A stretch of 64,000 nt of DNA from Calditrichia bacterium (GCA_026983775.1 JALSTK010000051.1:1-64000), one strand, 5' to 3'. Shown: positions 52,627-62,688, counted from the first letter of the stretch. Translations and numbers: made by a program. The notes: generated by a model not told the origin, from the letters alone.

Positions 52627-54351
52627 ATGAAATCATTATTAACCCCAGTTCCGATATTGTTTATATTGCTGGTTTTTTTATCCTGCTCAAACAAACATTA
52701 TAGCTGCCGTTGGGTATATGCCTTTGGCTCCACTTGTGAGACGGAAAAAGGCCTTTCCAGATTAAAGCAAATTGCCGATTCTGCTGCAGCGCATGGCTTG
52801 AACGGTTTTGTGCTGCCCGGCAGAGCCGATCGTATCGACAAGCGTCCGCCGGAGTATCTTAGGCGATTAAAAGAGTTAAATGTCTATTTGAAAAAAAGAA
52901 ATTTAGAATTGATCCCTGCTATTATGTCTTTCAGCTGGGGAGATGCGCTCTACGAGAATGATCGCAATCTGACAACGGGTCTGCCGGTAAAAGAGGCACT
53001 TTTTAGCGTTAAAAACGGACAGGCGCAGCTGGAATCCGATTATGCAGTGGAAATAGAGAACGGTTCCTTTGAAAAATATGACCAGAAAGAAATTGAAAAT
53101 TGGACTTTATCGGAAAAAGCCGCACAGAATATTGCATTAATTCCGCACGAAAGTGCAGCGGGTAAGACGGCTTTGCGGGTTAAGATCGAACATAATTTAC
53201 CCGATGAATATCCGCTTTTGACTCAGTCGATAAAAGTGCATCCTTATAGGTTGTATAAAGTTACTTATTGGATAAATCTGAAAAAAATCATACATAATGC
53301 CTGGGGTGTTTTTCCCGTTCAAGTAAAAGGGTCGGATGGACGCGGGCTGCATTATCAAATTCCCTTTATCCCGCAAGACAGCGCATGGCATAAAGCGGTT
53401 ATAGCCTTCAACAGCTTAAATTATTCTGAAGTTAGGATTATTATCTCTTCGCCGGCTTCACAAGAAGCGGAATATCTGGTAGATAACCTCTCCATTGAGG
53501 AAGCCGGATTAATAAATGTTTTGCGTCGCCCGGGCACACCGGTAGTGGTTCGCGGCGCCGACAATGGTTTTTTATATGAGGAAGGTAAAGATTACGATAA
53601 GATTATCGATCCCTTTCGTATCGATTCTTCATGGAATGAAAAAATAGATTTTCGTTTTGACCACCGGGAACCTCCCATAAAAATTTTACCCGGCAGCAGA
53701 ATAAAAGAAGGCCAGAAATTGCGGGTCAGTTGGTATCACCCGCTTTATATCTACGGAGGCGCCTTTCCTCTCTGTATGTCCGAGCCAAAAGTGTATAAGT
53801 TGTTGCGTAGAAAGGTTGAACTGATTCATGAGGCTATTGCCCCGCAAAAATATTTGATAAGCATAGAAGAAATACGCGGCGGTAACACCTGTGCTGCATG
53901 TAAAGCCCGTAATATAACGATGGCTGAAACGGTGGGCGATTGTGTACATAAATGCGCCGATATTTTGAAAGAAGTAAATCCCCGGGTGCAGCTTTATATG
54001 TGGGGTGATTTATTTGATCCGAACCATAACGGCGATGAAAGAGAAGGTAAGTATTATTTTCATGTGCATGGAAATTATAGCGGTTCATGGAATTATATTC
54101 CAAAGGATATGGTGATGATACCCTGGTGGGATGAAATCATGGAAAAATCGGTTCAACATTTTGATTCTCTGGGCTTTAAAACCATCTCCGGCTGTTATTA
54201 TGACAGGGATGATGATTTTTCCATACTGAAAAAAATGATGAAGGATTTGAAAAAATATGATAGCCACACAGGTTTTATGTATTGTTCGTGGGAAGATAAA
54301 TTCGATTTAGTAAGCGCTTTTGGGGATTTGTTAAAACAAGGTCAGCCGTAG
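52627..54351 (+). CDS. TIM-barrel-like lipoprotein, putative glycosidase with carbohydrate-binding insert
   Basis: The ATG at 52627 gives a lipoprotein signal (hydrophobic 9-20, F-L-S-C at about 18-21). ATGs at 52615 and 52528 are alternatives. The 574-residue product seems to have a beta/alpha barrel split by an insert: a barrel start (G-L-N-G-F-V-L-P, Y-L-R-R-L-K-E-L-N-V), an insert at about 135-300 shaped like a CBM4/9-type beta-sandwich (L-R-V-K-I-E, Y-R-L-Y-K-V-T-Y-W), then the barrel end with I-S-I-E-E-I-R-G-G. Glu in I-E-E-I is a candidate catalytic acid. It also has several Cys (C-A-A-C). I cannot assign a GH family. It likely acts in the periplasm on the imported glycan. Confidence 0.55.
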   Translation: MKSLLTPVPILFILLVFLSCSNKHYSCRWVYAFGSTCETEKGLSRLKQIADSAAAHGLNGFVLPGRADRIDKRPPEYLRRLKELNVYLKKRNLELIPAIMSFSWGDALYENDRNLTTGLPVKEALFSVKNGQAQLESDYAVEIENGSFEKYDQKEIENWTLSEKAAQNIALIPHESAAGKTALRVKIEHNLPDEYPLLTQSIKVHPYRLYKVTYWINLKKIIHNAWGVFPVQVKGSDGRGLHYQIPFIPQDSAWHKAVIAFNSLNYSEVRIIISSPASQEAEYLVDNLSIEEAGLINVLRRPGTPVVVRGADNGFLYEEGKDYDKIIDPFRIDSSWNEKIDFRFDHREPPIKILPGSRIKEGQKLRVSWYHPLYIYGGAFPLCMSEPKVYKLLRRKVELIHEAIAPQKYLISIEEIRGGNTCAACKARNITMAETVGDCVHKCADILKEVNPRVQLYMWGDLFDPNHNGDEREGKYYFHVHGNYSGSWNYIPKDMVMIPWWDEIMEKSVQHFDSLGFKTISGCYYDRDDDFSILKKMMKDLKKYDSHTGFMYCSWEDKFDLVSAFGDLLKQGQP

Positions 54352-54428
54352 TGCGGAAGAAAGATAGGCTATGATTAAAACAAAAATGGAATTTATCGCA
54401 ACATATAAGGAAGAAAAGAGACACTGAT

Positions 54429-56279
54429 ATGGGATGGATAGATTATGGAATAGTTATCGGGTATTTTATAATTATGATCATCATCGGGTTTTTACATCAG
54501 AAAAAAGCGGCGCAAAATACCCGTTCCTATTTTTTGGGTGGCAATAAATTGCCCTGGTGGATTACGGCAATGAGCCTGAGTATGGCCTCGATTGATATTA
54601 CCGGCACGATGGTAAATGTCTCCGTTTTTTATTATATGGGCATTAGGGGATTTTACTATAGCATTTGGATTGTTAGCGGAATAGCACTTATGGCTCATCT
54701 GGGACGTTGGATTCGACGGTCAAATGTCATTACGGCCGCGGAGTGGATGACAACGCGTTTCGGTGAAGGGCTTGCCGGAGAATTACCCAGGCTTACCGTT
54801 GCCGTGGTTTCAATCGGCATGTTAATCGGGATGGTTGCCTATAGCTTTGTCGGTGTTGGGAAGTTTGTCGCAGAGTTTGTCCCTGCTGTGTCTTCGGATG
54901 CAGGCAATAATATTGCTATTTTGGGCATTATTGTCATTGGTATAACCACGCTTTATTCCGTGTTGGGTGGTTTATTCAGTGTAGCCTATACAGACCTTGT
55001 GCAAACTCTTATTCTTGTACTGGTAACCATGTATATTTCCGTTATGGCTTTTATCACGGTTGGACCGGAATTTATCGCTTCAAACACACCGCCAGGGTGG
55101 GATCAGTTAACTATGACATCGACAATAGAATATTTAAAAAATGTTTCTTTAGCCGGATATGAAAAAGGGGCGTTTTACAATATTCTACCCTGGTTTATGA
55201 TGTGGGTAATTCAAACGATGTTAGCCTTTTTCAGCGGTCCTGCCGGCGGCCCGGGAATGCAGTTCATGCTTTCCACTAAATCTCCTCGTGATACCTGTAA
55301 ACAGGCGGCCGGTTTGCAAATACTGGCGTTTCCTCGGTGGACTTTGATAGCCGGGCTGGCTTTGCTGGCCTTAACCATGAAAGTGAATGTGCAGGACACC
55401 GATACGATTGTGCCGGTTATAATCAATACGGTTATCCCGATGGGCCTTAAAGGGATTGTGCTCATTGGTTTTTTAGCCGCTTTTATGTCCACCTTTTCAA
55501 TTAGTATTAATAACGGGTGTTCCTACATTATTAACGATGTTTATTTAAGGCATATTCGCCCTAATGCCTCCGGCAAGGAATTTGTTCTGGTTACCTACAG
55601 TGTCTCCGCCCTGGTTGTCATCTCGGGTGTTGTTCTCGGTATCGGTATGCAGAGTATACTGGAACTAAGCATCTGGATTTTTAGCATCATGTTTGGTAGC
55701 ATGATTGTTCCGATGGTATTACGCTGGTACTGGTGGCGATTTAACGGCTGGGGATTTGCGGCGGGTATCGGCAGCGCTTTCCTGATCGCCGTTCTGCAAA
55801 AAATATTACAAAAGGGCGGGCTGGTCGATTGGCCGGACTATTATTTCTATTATTTTATGATATCCTTTTCATTCGTCGTCTCCATAGCGGTAAGTTTATT
55901 GACTCCGCCTACGGACGAAAAAACGCTTAAGAAATTTTATGCATCCATACAACCCTGGGGCTTTTGGAAACCGATTCATAAAAAGATATTGAAAAGCAAT
56001 CCTCATTTTCGTAAAGAGAATATGGCTAAATTGGACTTTTTTAATATGGTAGTAGGCGCTGTAAGTATTTTTGCTCTGAACATATTACCGTTCTATTTTA
56101 TGTTGCATAATTGGGCAATGTCTGCAAAATTATTTGTCATTTTTGTTGTTACGGCCATAATACTCTATTTTACCTGGTATAAAACACTGCCAACGGATAA
56201 AAGCGAATTGGCTGTTAGTGAATCTCAACATTCTCATACCGAAATCGAAACGGTAGAAGCATCTCAAGTTTATAATTGA
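54429..56279 (+). CDS. Sodium:solute symporter (SSS/SLC5 family)
   Basis: This 616-residue membrane protein has 13 to 14 hydrophobic helices. The family motifs are visible: Y-F-L-G-G-N-K-L-P-W-W in the N-terminal loop and later S-M-A-S-I-D-I-T-G-T with sodium-site Ser/Thr. Relatives carry sugars or amino acids with sodium. Its position between two glycosidase genes implies transport of the oligosaccharides or sugars released outside the inner membrane, ready for phosphorolysis. It is followed 21 bp later by the GH94 gene. Confidence 0.92.
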   Translation: MGWIDYGIVIGYFIIMIIIGFLHQKKAAQNTRSYFLGGNKLPWWITAMSLSMASIDITGTMVNVSVFYYMGIRGFYYSIWIVSGIALMAHLGRWIRRSNVITAAEWMTTRFGEGLAGELPRLTVAVVSIGMLIGMVAYSFVGVGKFVAEFVPAVSSDAGNNIAILGIIVIGITTLYSVLGGLFSVAYTDLVQTLILVLVTMYISVMAFITVGPEFIASNTPPGWDQLTMTSTIEYLKNVSLAGYEKGAFYNILPWFMMWVIQTMLAFFSGPAGGPGMQFMLSTKSPRDTCKQAAGLQILAFPRWTLIAGLALLALTMKVNVQDTDTIVPVIINTVIPMGLKGIVLIGFLAAFMSTFSISINNGCSYIINDVYLRHIRPNASGKEFVLVTYSVSALVVISGVVLGIGMQSILELSIWIFSIMFGSMIVPMVLRWYWWRFNGWGFAAGIGSAFLIAVLQKILQKGGLVDWPDYYFYYFMISFSFVVSIAVSLLTPPTDEKTLKKFYASIQPWGFWKPIHKKILKSNPHFRKENMAKLDFFNMVVGAVSIFALNILPFYFMLHNWAMSAKLFVIFVVTAIILYFTWYKTLPTDKSELAVSESQHSHTEIETVEASQVYN

Positions 56280-56300
56280 AAGCTGAGGGAATAAGGACAA

Positions 56301-58682
56301 ATGATTGCGGCAAATGGGTATGGCTATTTCGAGCCCCGAAAAAGAGAGTATATAATTATCCGTCCGGATACCCCGCGCCCCTGGTATAATTATTTAATGA
56401 ATGACGATTTTGTCGCCTTTATTTCCAACACGGGCGGTGGGATGTCGTATTATAAAGACCCCAAAGTTTATAGATTGCTGCGCTTTCGCTTTCAAAACAT
56501 TCCTATGGATCGTCCCGGGCGTTATATCTATATAAGAGATGAAGAAACGCAAGAATATTGGTCGGCTACCTGGGCACCTACTATGAAGGATGGCGGTAAA
56601 TATACATGCCGCGTGGGTGCCAATTATCAGATTATTTCTTATCAGTTTAATGGAATTGAAACGGAAATTACCTATTTTGTTCCGCCCGATTTACCTTTGG
56701 AAATATGGGATTTAAAAATAAAGAATCTTAGCGCTCAAAAAAGACGTATAAGAACTTTTTCTTATGCCGAATTCGCCTTCTGGGGTGCCATGCGTGATTT
56801 AATAAACCTTGACGCGCCACCCAACTGTACCCGCATCAAATACGATAACGGAAGCATCGTTCATTACAGTTATAACGATATTGGCAGCGGCTTGCATGAT
56901 ATGCATTTTGTTCAAAACTATGGCTTCCATACGGCTCATCTTCCTCCCGTGGGCTATAACGGAAACAGAGAAAAATTTATCGGGACCTATCGAAGCGAAG
57001 CCAATCCTTTGGTGGTAGAGAATGGCCGGTCAACCGATTACTGCGAAAATCATGGATATCCTATCGGATCATTAGAGCACCTTATTGCCTTGGAGCCGGG
57101 TGAGACCAAACGTATTATTTATCAAACCGGTTTCGGAAAGGATGAACAGAGTTATAGAGAAAATTCGAAAAAATATAAGAGTGAAAAAAATGTAGACGAA
57201 GCGTTGAATGAAGTTAAGGCGCATTGGTATAAGAGGTTTAGCGCTTTTCAAGTTAAAACGCCTGATAGGGAATTTGATACCATTGTTAATTCTTTTATCC
57301 AGTACAATGCAGGCGTAACTTCCGTTCTATCCCGGGCAATCGGAAGCTGGCAGCGGGGAATAATGCTGAGTATCGGATTCCGTGACAGCGCCCAGGACCA
57401 GGCTGCCATGCTGCATGCCATGCCCGACGAATCAAAAAGAATGATTTTGAAATTGTTAAACGGTGTAAACCAAGACGGCTCGGCCTGCCATGTGTTCAAT
57501 CCCCTGTTGAATTATTACGGCGCAAGCGGTTTTTATGACGACCAGAACTGGATTGCTATAACAGTGGCCGCCTATGTAAAAGAAACAGGCGATGTGGACT
57601 TTCTTGAGCAACGCGTGCGCTGGGCCGATTCGGAAGAAAAAGACACGGTATTTAACCATTTATTAGCAGCTCAGGAATTTTCCTGGAATCATCGTGGGAA
57701 ACACGGTTTGATGCAGATTGGCAATGCGGATTGGAACGACAGTCTTAATCCGGGAGATAAAACGAGCGAATCTGTTTTTAATTGTCATTTATACGGAGCT
57801 TCCACGCAAGCCCTCATCGGTTTATGCAAAATAAAAGGAGAAACCCGGCTCGCACGGTTATTGAAGAAACGTTATGATGAAATTAAAAAGCTGACTAATG
57901 ATATCGGCTGGGACGGCAAATGGTATAAGCGGCTCATTAAAACCGACGGAGAACATGTGGGTTCAACAAGTTGCCATAAATACGGCAGTATATTTCTGGA
58001 ACCGCAGCCCTGGGCCGTGATATCCGATTTTGCCAGCCGGGAAACAGCACAATCTATTCTGGATAAGGTAGAAGAAAAATTAGGAACGGAATACGGCCAT
58101 AAAATTATGGATAGGCCCTTTTATACTTATGATGAGTCTATCGGTTCGGCCGGCATCTCTCCTCCGGGTACTAAGGAGAACGGTGGGGTATTCAATCATA
58201 GTTCCAGTTGGATGATTTACGCCGAGGCCTTACTCGGACGCGGCAATAAAGCATACGAATATTATAAACGTATGTCTATGCCGGAAAAGCAAAAAAGAAT
58301 CGAAACGTACCTGCGCGAACCTTACGCCGCTTGTCAGTATATTCCGGCACCGCCGGCAAAGAATGTAGGCGAGGGAATAAACCCCTGGCTCTCGGGCACA
58401 GCGGCCTGGCAGGCTATTTCTACCATGCAAGGCATCATCGGCTGCAGGGCTGATTATGATGGGTTGATTATTGATCCTTCCATACCTGATAGCTGGGACG
58501 GCTTCGAGTTGGTACGAAAATTTAGGGGGATTGAATATCATATAACGGTAAAAAATCCTGATAGAATTTGTCATGGTGTAAAAAAACTAACCGTCAATGG
58601 TAAAGAATTACCCGGTTGTAAAATTCCTTATGATGAGAAGCAAAAAAATCAAAAAGTTTATGTACAGGTTTTATTGGGATAA
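56301..58682 (+). CDS. GH94-family glycoside phosphorylase
   Basis: This 793-residue protein has the family's beta-sandwich N-terminal domain, helical linker, (alpha/alpha)6 barrel and C-terminal jelly-roll. Motifs that match cellobiose/chitobiose phosphorylases are G-F-R-D-S-A-Q-D, the D-W-N-D motif at 477-480 that carries the general acid, and P-G-T-K-E-N-G-G-V-F-N-H. It would split a beta-linked disaccharide with phosphate to give a sugar 1-phosphate and saves ATP. No signal peptide, so it is cytoplasmic. Its substrate (cellobiose, laminaribiose, chitobiose or other) is not readable. A relic of a second copy's end follows it. Confidence 0.92.
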   Translation: MIAANGYGYFEPRKREYIIIRPDTPRPWYNYLMNDDFVAFISNTGGGMSYYKDPKVYRLLRFRFQNIPMDRPGRYIYIRDEETQEYWSATWAPTMKDGGKYTCRVGANYQIISYQFNGIETEITYFVPPDLPLEIWDLKIKNLSAQKRRIRTFSYAEFAFWGAMRDLINLDAPPNCTRIKYDNGSIVHYSYNDIGSGLHDMHFVQNYGFHTAHLPPVGYNGNREKFIGTYRSEANPLVVENGRSTDYCENHGYPIGSLEHLIALEPGETKRIIYQTGFGKDEQSYRENSKKYKSEKNVDEALNEVKAHWYKRFSAFQVKTPDREFDTIVNSFIQYNAGVTSVLSRAIGSWQRGIMLSIGFRDSAQDQAAMLHAMPDESKRMILKLLNGVNQDGSACHVFNPLLNYYGASGFYDDQNWIAITVAAYVKETGDVDFLEQRVRWADSEEKDTVFNHLLAAQEFSWNHRGKHGLMQIGNADWNDSLNPGDKTSESVFNCHLYGASTQALIGLCKIKGETRLARLLKKRYDEIKKLTNDIGWDGKWYKRLIKTDGEHVGSTSCHKYGSIFLEPQPWAVISDFASRETAQSILDKVEEKLGTEYGHKIMDRPFYTYDESIGSAGISPPGTKENGGVFNHSSSWMIYAEALLGRGNKAYEYYKRMSMPEKQKRIETYLREPYAACQYIPAPPAKNVGEGINPWLSGTAAWQAISTMQGIIGCRADYDGLIIDPSIPDSWDGFELVRKFRGIEYHITVKNPDRICHGVKKLTVNGKELPGCKIPYDEKQKNQKVYVQVLLG

Positions 58683-58766
58683 ACTGGCTTCAAGGAATTA
58701 GAAGGAGATAGACAGTATGATGAGAAACAAAAAGGCAAAAAAGTCTATGTACGGGTCCTATTGTAA
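58683..58766 (+). pseudogene. Relic of a second GH94 gene (3' end only)
   Basis: Read on past the GH94 stop in the same frame, 58683-58766 encodes a copy of that protein's last residues. K-E-L-x-G is followed by Y-D-E-K-Q-K, K-V-Y-V and V-L-L, then a stop at 58764-58766. The two tail segments begin at Y (58629 and 58716), exactly 87 bp apart. The matching nucleotides are imperfect, with synonymous changes, so this is likely an old remnant of a lost tandem paralogue and not a fresh duplication. The next gene's ribosome-binding site and start codon lie inside it, in another frame. Confidence 0.75.
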
Positions 58767-59718
58767 TAAATCGATCTTAAAAGGAAATGAAAGATATAGC
58801 CTGTCGCGGGTTGTAATAGTTCTAACTTATTTATTCTTATTGATGTCCTGTATAAATCGCCAAAGCCCTGGGACTGACTTCGCTCCGGAAATGGTACAAT
58901 TTATCCCCTCGGATAAGAATCCGCTTTTTTCCGGGACAGGTAAGAATACCTGGGACCGATACATCCGTGAACGGGGGTATATTTTATTTGACGAAGGAAT
59001 ATATAAGATGTGGTATTCGGGTTACAGTGAAAAAGATTCTGCAGAAGTATATCTGGGCTATGCCACTTCCCAGGACGGATTTAACTGGACGCGTTATGCG
59101 GATAATCCCATTTTCAGCGAAAAATGGACCGAAGATATGCAGGTTATTAAACATAACGGCCGATATATAATGGTAGCGGAAGGCAAAGACGATATTGCCC
59201 ATCTTTTAATGTCGGATGACGGCATCCATTGGCAGGAGAAAGGCGACCTGCATATTCTACAAACCGACGGACAACCCATAAGCGCCGGCCCTTATGGTAC
59301 ACCAACATTGTTTTATGAAAAGGATGTTTGGTACCTGTTTTATGAAAGAAAGGATCTGGGAATCTGGCTGGCCAAATCGGTATCCGCCGATCTTTTGGAA
59401 TGGGAAAATATCGATGATGATCCAGTTATTCCCATAGGGCCGGATAAATACGACCGCTTTCAGGTGGCTCTGGATCAAATTGTAAAATACAAAGGAAAAT
59501 ATTACGCCTACTACCATTCCTGTGGAGATATAAATTATGAGACCTGGGTCTCCAATGTTGCCCTTTCAGACGACTTGATTCACTGGAAAAAATACCGGGG
59601 GAATCCTATCGTTCGGGGAAACTATTCCAGTCCCATTCTGGTCTATGATGGGGCACATTATCGCTTATACACAATGCATCCGGATGTACGTGTTTATTTC
59701 CCAAAAATAGTCCCGTAA
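58717..59718 (+). CDS. Five-bladed beta-propeller lipoprotein, GH43/GH117/GH130-like
   Basis: The ATG at 58717 has AAGGAG 9 nt upstream, but its first 16 residues are overprinted on the GH94 relic, and ATG at 58720 is equally possible. A hydrophobic segment (about 34-43) leads to L-M-S-C, a lipobox at about Cys44. The rest (about 60-325) is a five-bladed propeller with repeats such as Y-K-M-W-Y-S-G, I-H-W, W-Y-L-F-Y and Y-A-Y-Y-H-S. Such folds are typical of GH43, GH117 and GH130 enzymes and inverting exo-glycosidases. D in G-Y-A-T-S-Q-D-G is a candidate. It probably acts in the periplasm or at the outer membrane. Confidence 0.8.
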   Translation: MMRNKKAKKSMYGSYCNKSILKGNERYSLSRVVIVLTYLFLLMSCINRQSPGTDFAPEMVQFIPSDKNPLFSGTGKNTWDRYIRERGYILFDEGIYKMWYSGYSEKDSAEVYLGYATSQDGFNWTRYADNPIFSEKWTEDMQVIKHNGRYIMVAEGKDDIAHLLMSDDGIHWQEKGDLHILQTDGQPISAGPYGTPTLFYEKDVWYLFYERKDLGIWLAKSVSADLLEWENIDDDPVIPIGPDKYDRFQVALDQIVKYKGKYYAYYHSCGDINYETWVSNVALSDDLIHWKKYRGNPIVRGNYSSPILVYDGAHYRLYTMHPDVRVYFPKIVP

Positions 59719-59755
59719 TGAGAGGATGTAATCATTTAAATGAAATTAAAGCAAA

Positions 59756-62611
59756 ATGGAACAAAATTTTTCTGTCGAAGCACATAGAATAGTCGAGTTG
59801 CCCATAACTCACCGCGTAAATTCCCTCGGAGGGTACGGTCCGGGAAAAGAAGTGATTTACCAGGCGCATCCTTTTGGCGCGCCGGCCGAAGTTAGCGATA
59901 AAAAAGGTAATACTGCCGTTTCTTTTTTGTCCAACGGCTCCATCGATTTCAGGGTTAATCTGCCCGGCTTTCCGGAAATTGTGATTCTGGCAGCCAGCTT
60001 CGAAAAAATGGATAAAAGGGAAATCAATGTACCGGCTCAAAATATTTGGATAGAAATCAATGGCCGGGCTTCATCTATCATTAATCCCCATGGCGGCTAT
60101 CCGCTTAGCTTTTCGAAGATTAAAATTGTTAAGATTACCCAACCGCATCCGGCCATGTGGTATTGTACCGAATTCGACCGTGGAAGTAGGGTAAACGTAC
60201 AGACAGCCGTAAAACTATGGCTTACGGAAACCAGATTCGGACCGGTTTTGCGAAGAGATGTTTTTATAAAAAATAAATCCCAAGAAGCCCTTGAAGGAAA
60301 TCTCTGGCTCTATTTTAATCTGCCGGCTACAATGGAATATACCTGGGACAGGGATATCTGGTATAACCGCGGTTTGCCGCTTTCCGGCGCAAACACGGTT
60401 ATCGCCAGCACGGTGCCCAACAGAGATATAGTTCAATTGAAGCAAGTAACATCCGATTGGCTGGATGGCCTAAGTTTTAAACAGGCCACTTGTGATTATA
60501 TCAGTTTTATCGGGCATAGTGCGGCCAATGCGTTTCTACCGTTAGCCGTGCAAAAAGGGGAACTGCTAAAGAGAGGGGCCGGCCGGAGAATCAATCGTTT
60601 TAACTCACCGACAATAGCCGCCAATCGGTACGATATTCGTCTTCCGGCAGGAGGCTCTACCGCACTGCAACAGAGTTTATTATTTGTTATGGATGAAACG
60701 ACGATTGCCTATTTCCGAAGAAGTATGCAGGCTGAATCGGCAGATTTTGATGAAATGGAACAGGCCTTTCGCAAAAGCAGTCAATGGCTTGTTGATAAAA
60801 CGGCTAAACATCTTTTGATTGATACTGTACCCGAAGCGGCCCATATTGATGCCAACGCCGAGGCTGATTTTGAGATCAAACTGCCCGGCAACCCAAAACT
60901 GGAGGCGTTTTTTTCCTCTGCCTTAAGCAACATAGATTCCCATTATAACCGAACCTACGGGCGCAGGCTGGCCGACGGCGTGGAAATCGGAATGCGCGAT
61001 CGGGCTCAGGATATGTGGTTAATGATGAAAATAGAGCCCGAAATTGTCCGGCAAGATTTGATCTATACATTTAGTATGATGTACTCCTTACCGGATCATG
61101 TAATGAAAAACAAGTATCCTCTATCATTGGCCGAAAAACTGCATGGTATGTTTCCCCGGCAGTACCCCAGTAGGTGGTCCGATCGTTCGCAACCGGTGGA
61201 GAATGATAACCGACCATACGCAGATAGTGCTTTATGGCCGGTGGAAACGCTTTTGAAATATATCAACGAAACCGGAGATATACCCATTTTAAAGGAGGAA
61301 ATTTCCACTTCTACGCTGACGGATTTTGACCATCCCCTTAAGGCAAAAATGAAGGGGCTGGCAAATCGCTTTAGCGTTTTTGAAGTCGTTAAGGAAATAT
61401 TGAACGCCTATGGCCGGCATATTAAGGACAGCCCCTATGGAATGGCGCAAATACTATTTGGGGACTGGGCGGATCCAATAGGAATGATAGGGGCGAGCAT
61501 TCCGGGGGATGCATCCACCAGGGGAAAAGGTCGGGGTACGAGTGTTCGGCTTTCGGCTCATCTTTTTTTGGTTATGGTAAAATTTGTCGATCTTTTACGC
61601 GACCAAAGAACTCAGGCTTTGTTTAAGGAACGGTTGTCTTTACAGAAAATGATAAAATCCTTAAGCGCAACAGCCGACCGTCTTCGAAAAAATATTCTAA
61701 AATATGCCTGGGAAGAAACGGATTCAAAAGATACCAGCGGGTTTATTTCGTATATACATGAATTTAACCTGGACGGCAGCGTACCGGATTATAAGACAGG
61801 TGAAACGGGATATACTATCGGGTCGATGCTCGGAAAAGATTATGATAGCATTGCCAGAAGAGAATTGCTTGCCAATGCGTATGGGATGGAAATGATCGCG
61901 GTAGAAAGGTCATATTTACAGCCCGTGCCTGGCAAGAAGCAGAAAATAAACGATATTTTAAACATGACCGATCATCTTCTATCGGATGAAGTTTTAGGGG
62001 TTAAGCTTTTTTCGCATCCCATTGCCAACAACGAGGGTGCCATAAAATATTGCGGCCGGATGGGTATGATTCCGGCCGGCTGCGCCGAGAACGGAGAGTA
62101 CCATCATGCCGGTCACATGATGCAATATTTCAGATGGGGAATAGAAGGGCAGGTTGAATGGGCCTGGAAGTATTATAAGCCTTTGCTTTCCGTTTACCGA
62201 AATGAATATTTAAACGGTCCATTCGATATGCTGGCTAATTCCTACGCTTCCGATGGCAAGGACCCTCATTTTGGCGCCGGGATGTTATTCGGTTCATCCG
62301 GATCAATCGATTGGATGGTCGAAATTATCGAACGGGCGGTTGGACTGGAACTGAATTTGTTTGATTCAAAAGCGCCGGAACTGCAAATTATCCCCCGATT
62401 ACCCAAAGATTTTGGGAATACGGTAGAATTTAGGCGTAAAATTCATTTCCTTCGGAAAGATAAATTTGTGGAAGTCCCTTTACGAATACGGATTAAAAAA
62501 GATAAGGCAGAACAGTCACAATCCGTTATAATCAATGGCAAAAAAACTATCCGGCCACAGATTAAATCTTTGCAAAATATGGAGTATGTGGATATTATTA
62601 TAAAGCTATAA
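59756..62611 (+). CDS. Divergent GH94-like (clan GH-Q-like) protein
   Basis: This 951-residue protein has the same order of parts as the GH94 protein: N-terminal beta-sandwich (about 1-330), (alpha/alpha)6 barrel (about 370-850), C-terminal jelly-roll. Key motifs are G-M-R-D-R-A-Q-D (cf. G-F-R-D-S-A-Q-D) and F-G-D-W-A-D-P, with Asp570 and Asp573 in place of D-W-N-D. The A-E-N-G-E-Y-H-H-A segment takes the place of K-E-N-G-G-V-F-N-H, and overall it is a distant match. It may be a phosphorylase of another specificity (as in GH149 or GH161) or a hydrolase. The substitution of Asn by Ala next to the acid is notable. It has no signal peptide. Confidence 0.7.
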   Translation: MEQNFSVEAHRIVELPITHRVNSLGGYGPGKEVIYQAHPFGAPAEVSDKKGNTAVSFLSNGSIDFRVNLPGFPEIVILAASFEKMDKREINVPAQNIWIEINGRASSIINPHGGYPLSFSKIKIVKITQPHPAMWYCTEFDRGSRVNVQTAVKLWLTETRFGPVLRRDVFIKNKSQEALEGNLWLYFNLPATMEYTWDRDIWYNRGLPLSGANTVIASTVPNRDIVQLKQVTSDWLDGLSFKQATCDYISFIGHSAANAFLPLAVQKGELLKRGAGRRINRFNSPTIAANRYDIRLPAGGSTALQQSLLFVMDETTIAYFRRSMQAESADFDEMEQAFRKSSQWLVDKTAKHLLIDTVPEAAHIDANAEADFEIKLPGNPKLEAFFSSALSNIDSHYNRTYGRRLADGVEIGMRDRAQDMWLMMKIEPEIVRQDLIYTFSMMYSLPDHVMKNKYPLSLAEKLHGMFPRQYPSRWSDRSQPVENDNRPYADSALWPVETLLKYINETGDIPILKEEISTSTLTDFDHPLKAKMKGLANRFSVFEVVKEILNAYGRHIKDSPYGMAQILFGDWADPIGMIGASIPGDASTRGKGRGTSVRLSAHLFLVMVKFVDLLRDQRTQALFKERLSLQKMIKSLSATADRLRKNILKYAWEETDSKDTSGFISYIHEFNLDGSVPDYKTGETGYTIGSMLGKDYDSIARRELLANAYGMEMIAVERSYLQPVPGKKQKINDILNMTDHLLSDEVLGVKLFSHPIANNEGAIKYCGRMGMIPAGCAENGEYHHAGHMMQYFRWGIEGQVEWAWKYYKPLLSVYRNEYLNGPFDMLANSYASDGKDPHFGAGMLFGSSGSIDWMVEIIERAVGLELNLFDSKAPELQIIPRLPKDFGNTVEFRRKIHFLRKDKFVEVPLRIRIKKDKAEQSQSVIINGKKTIRPQIKSLQNMEYVDIIIKL

Positions 62612-62688
62612 TAAAAAAATCTTACATGTCGGCAGCAGCATGACCGGATTATATTAGACAAATTTTAAGATGGATAAGGGGAAACACC

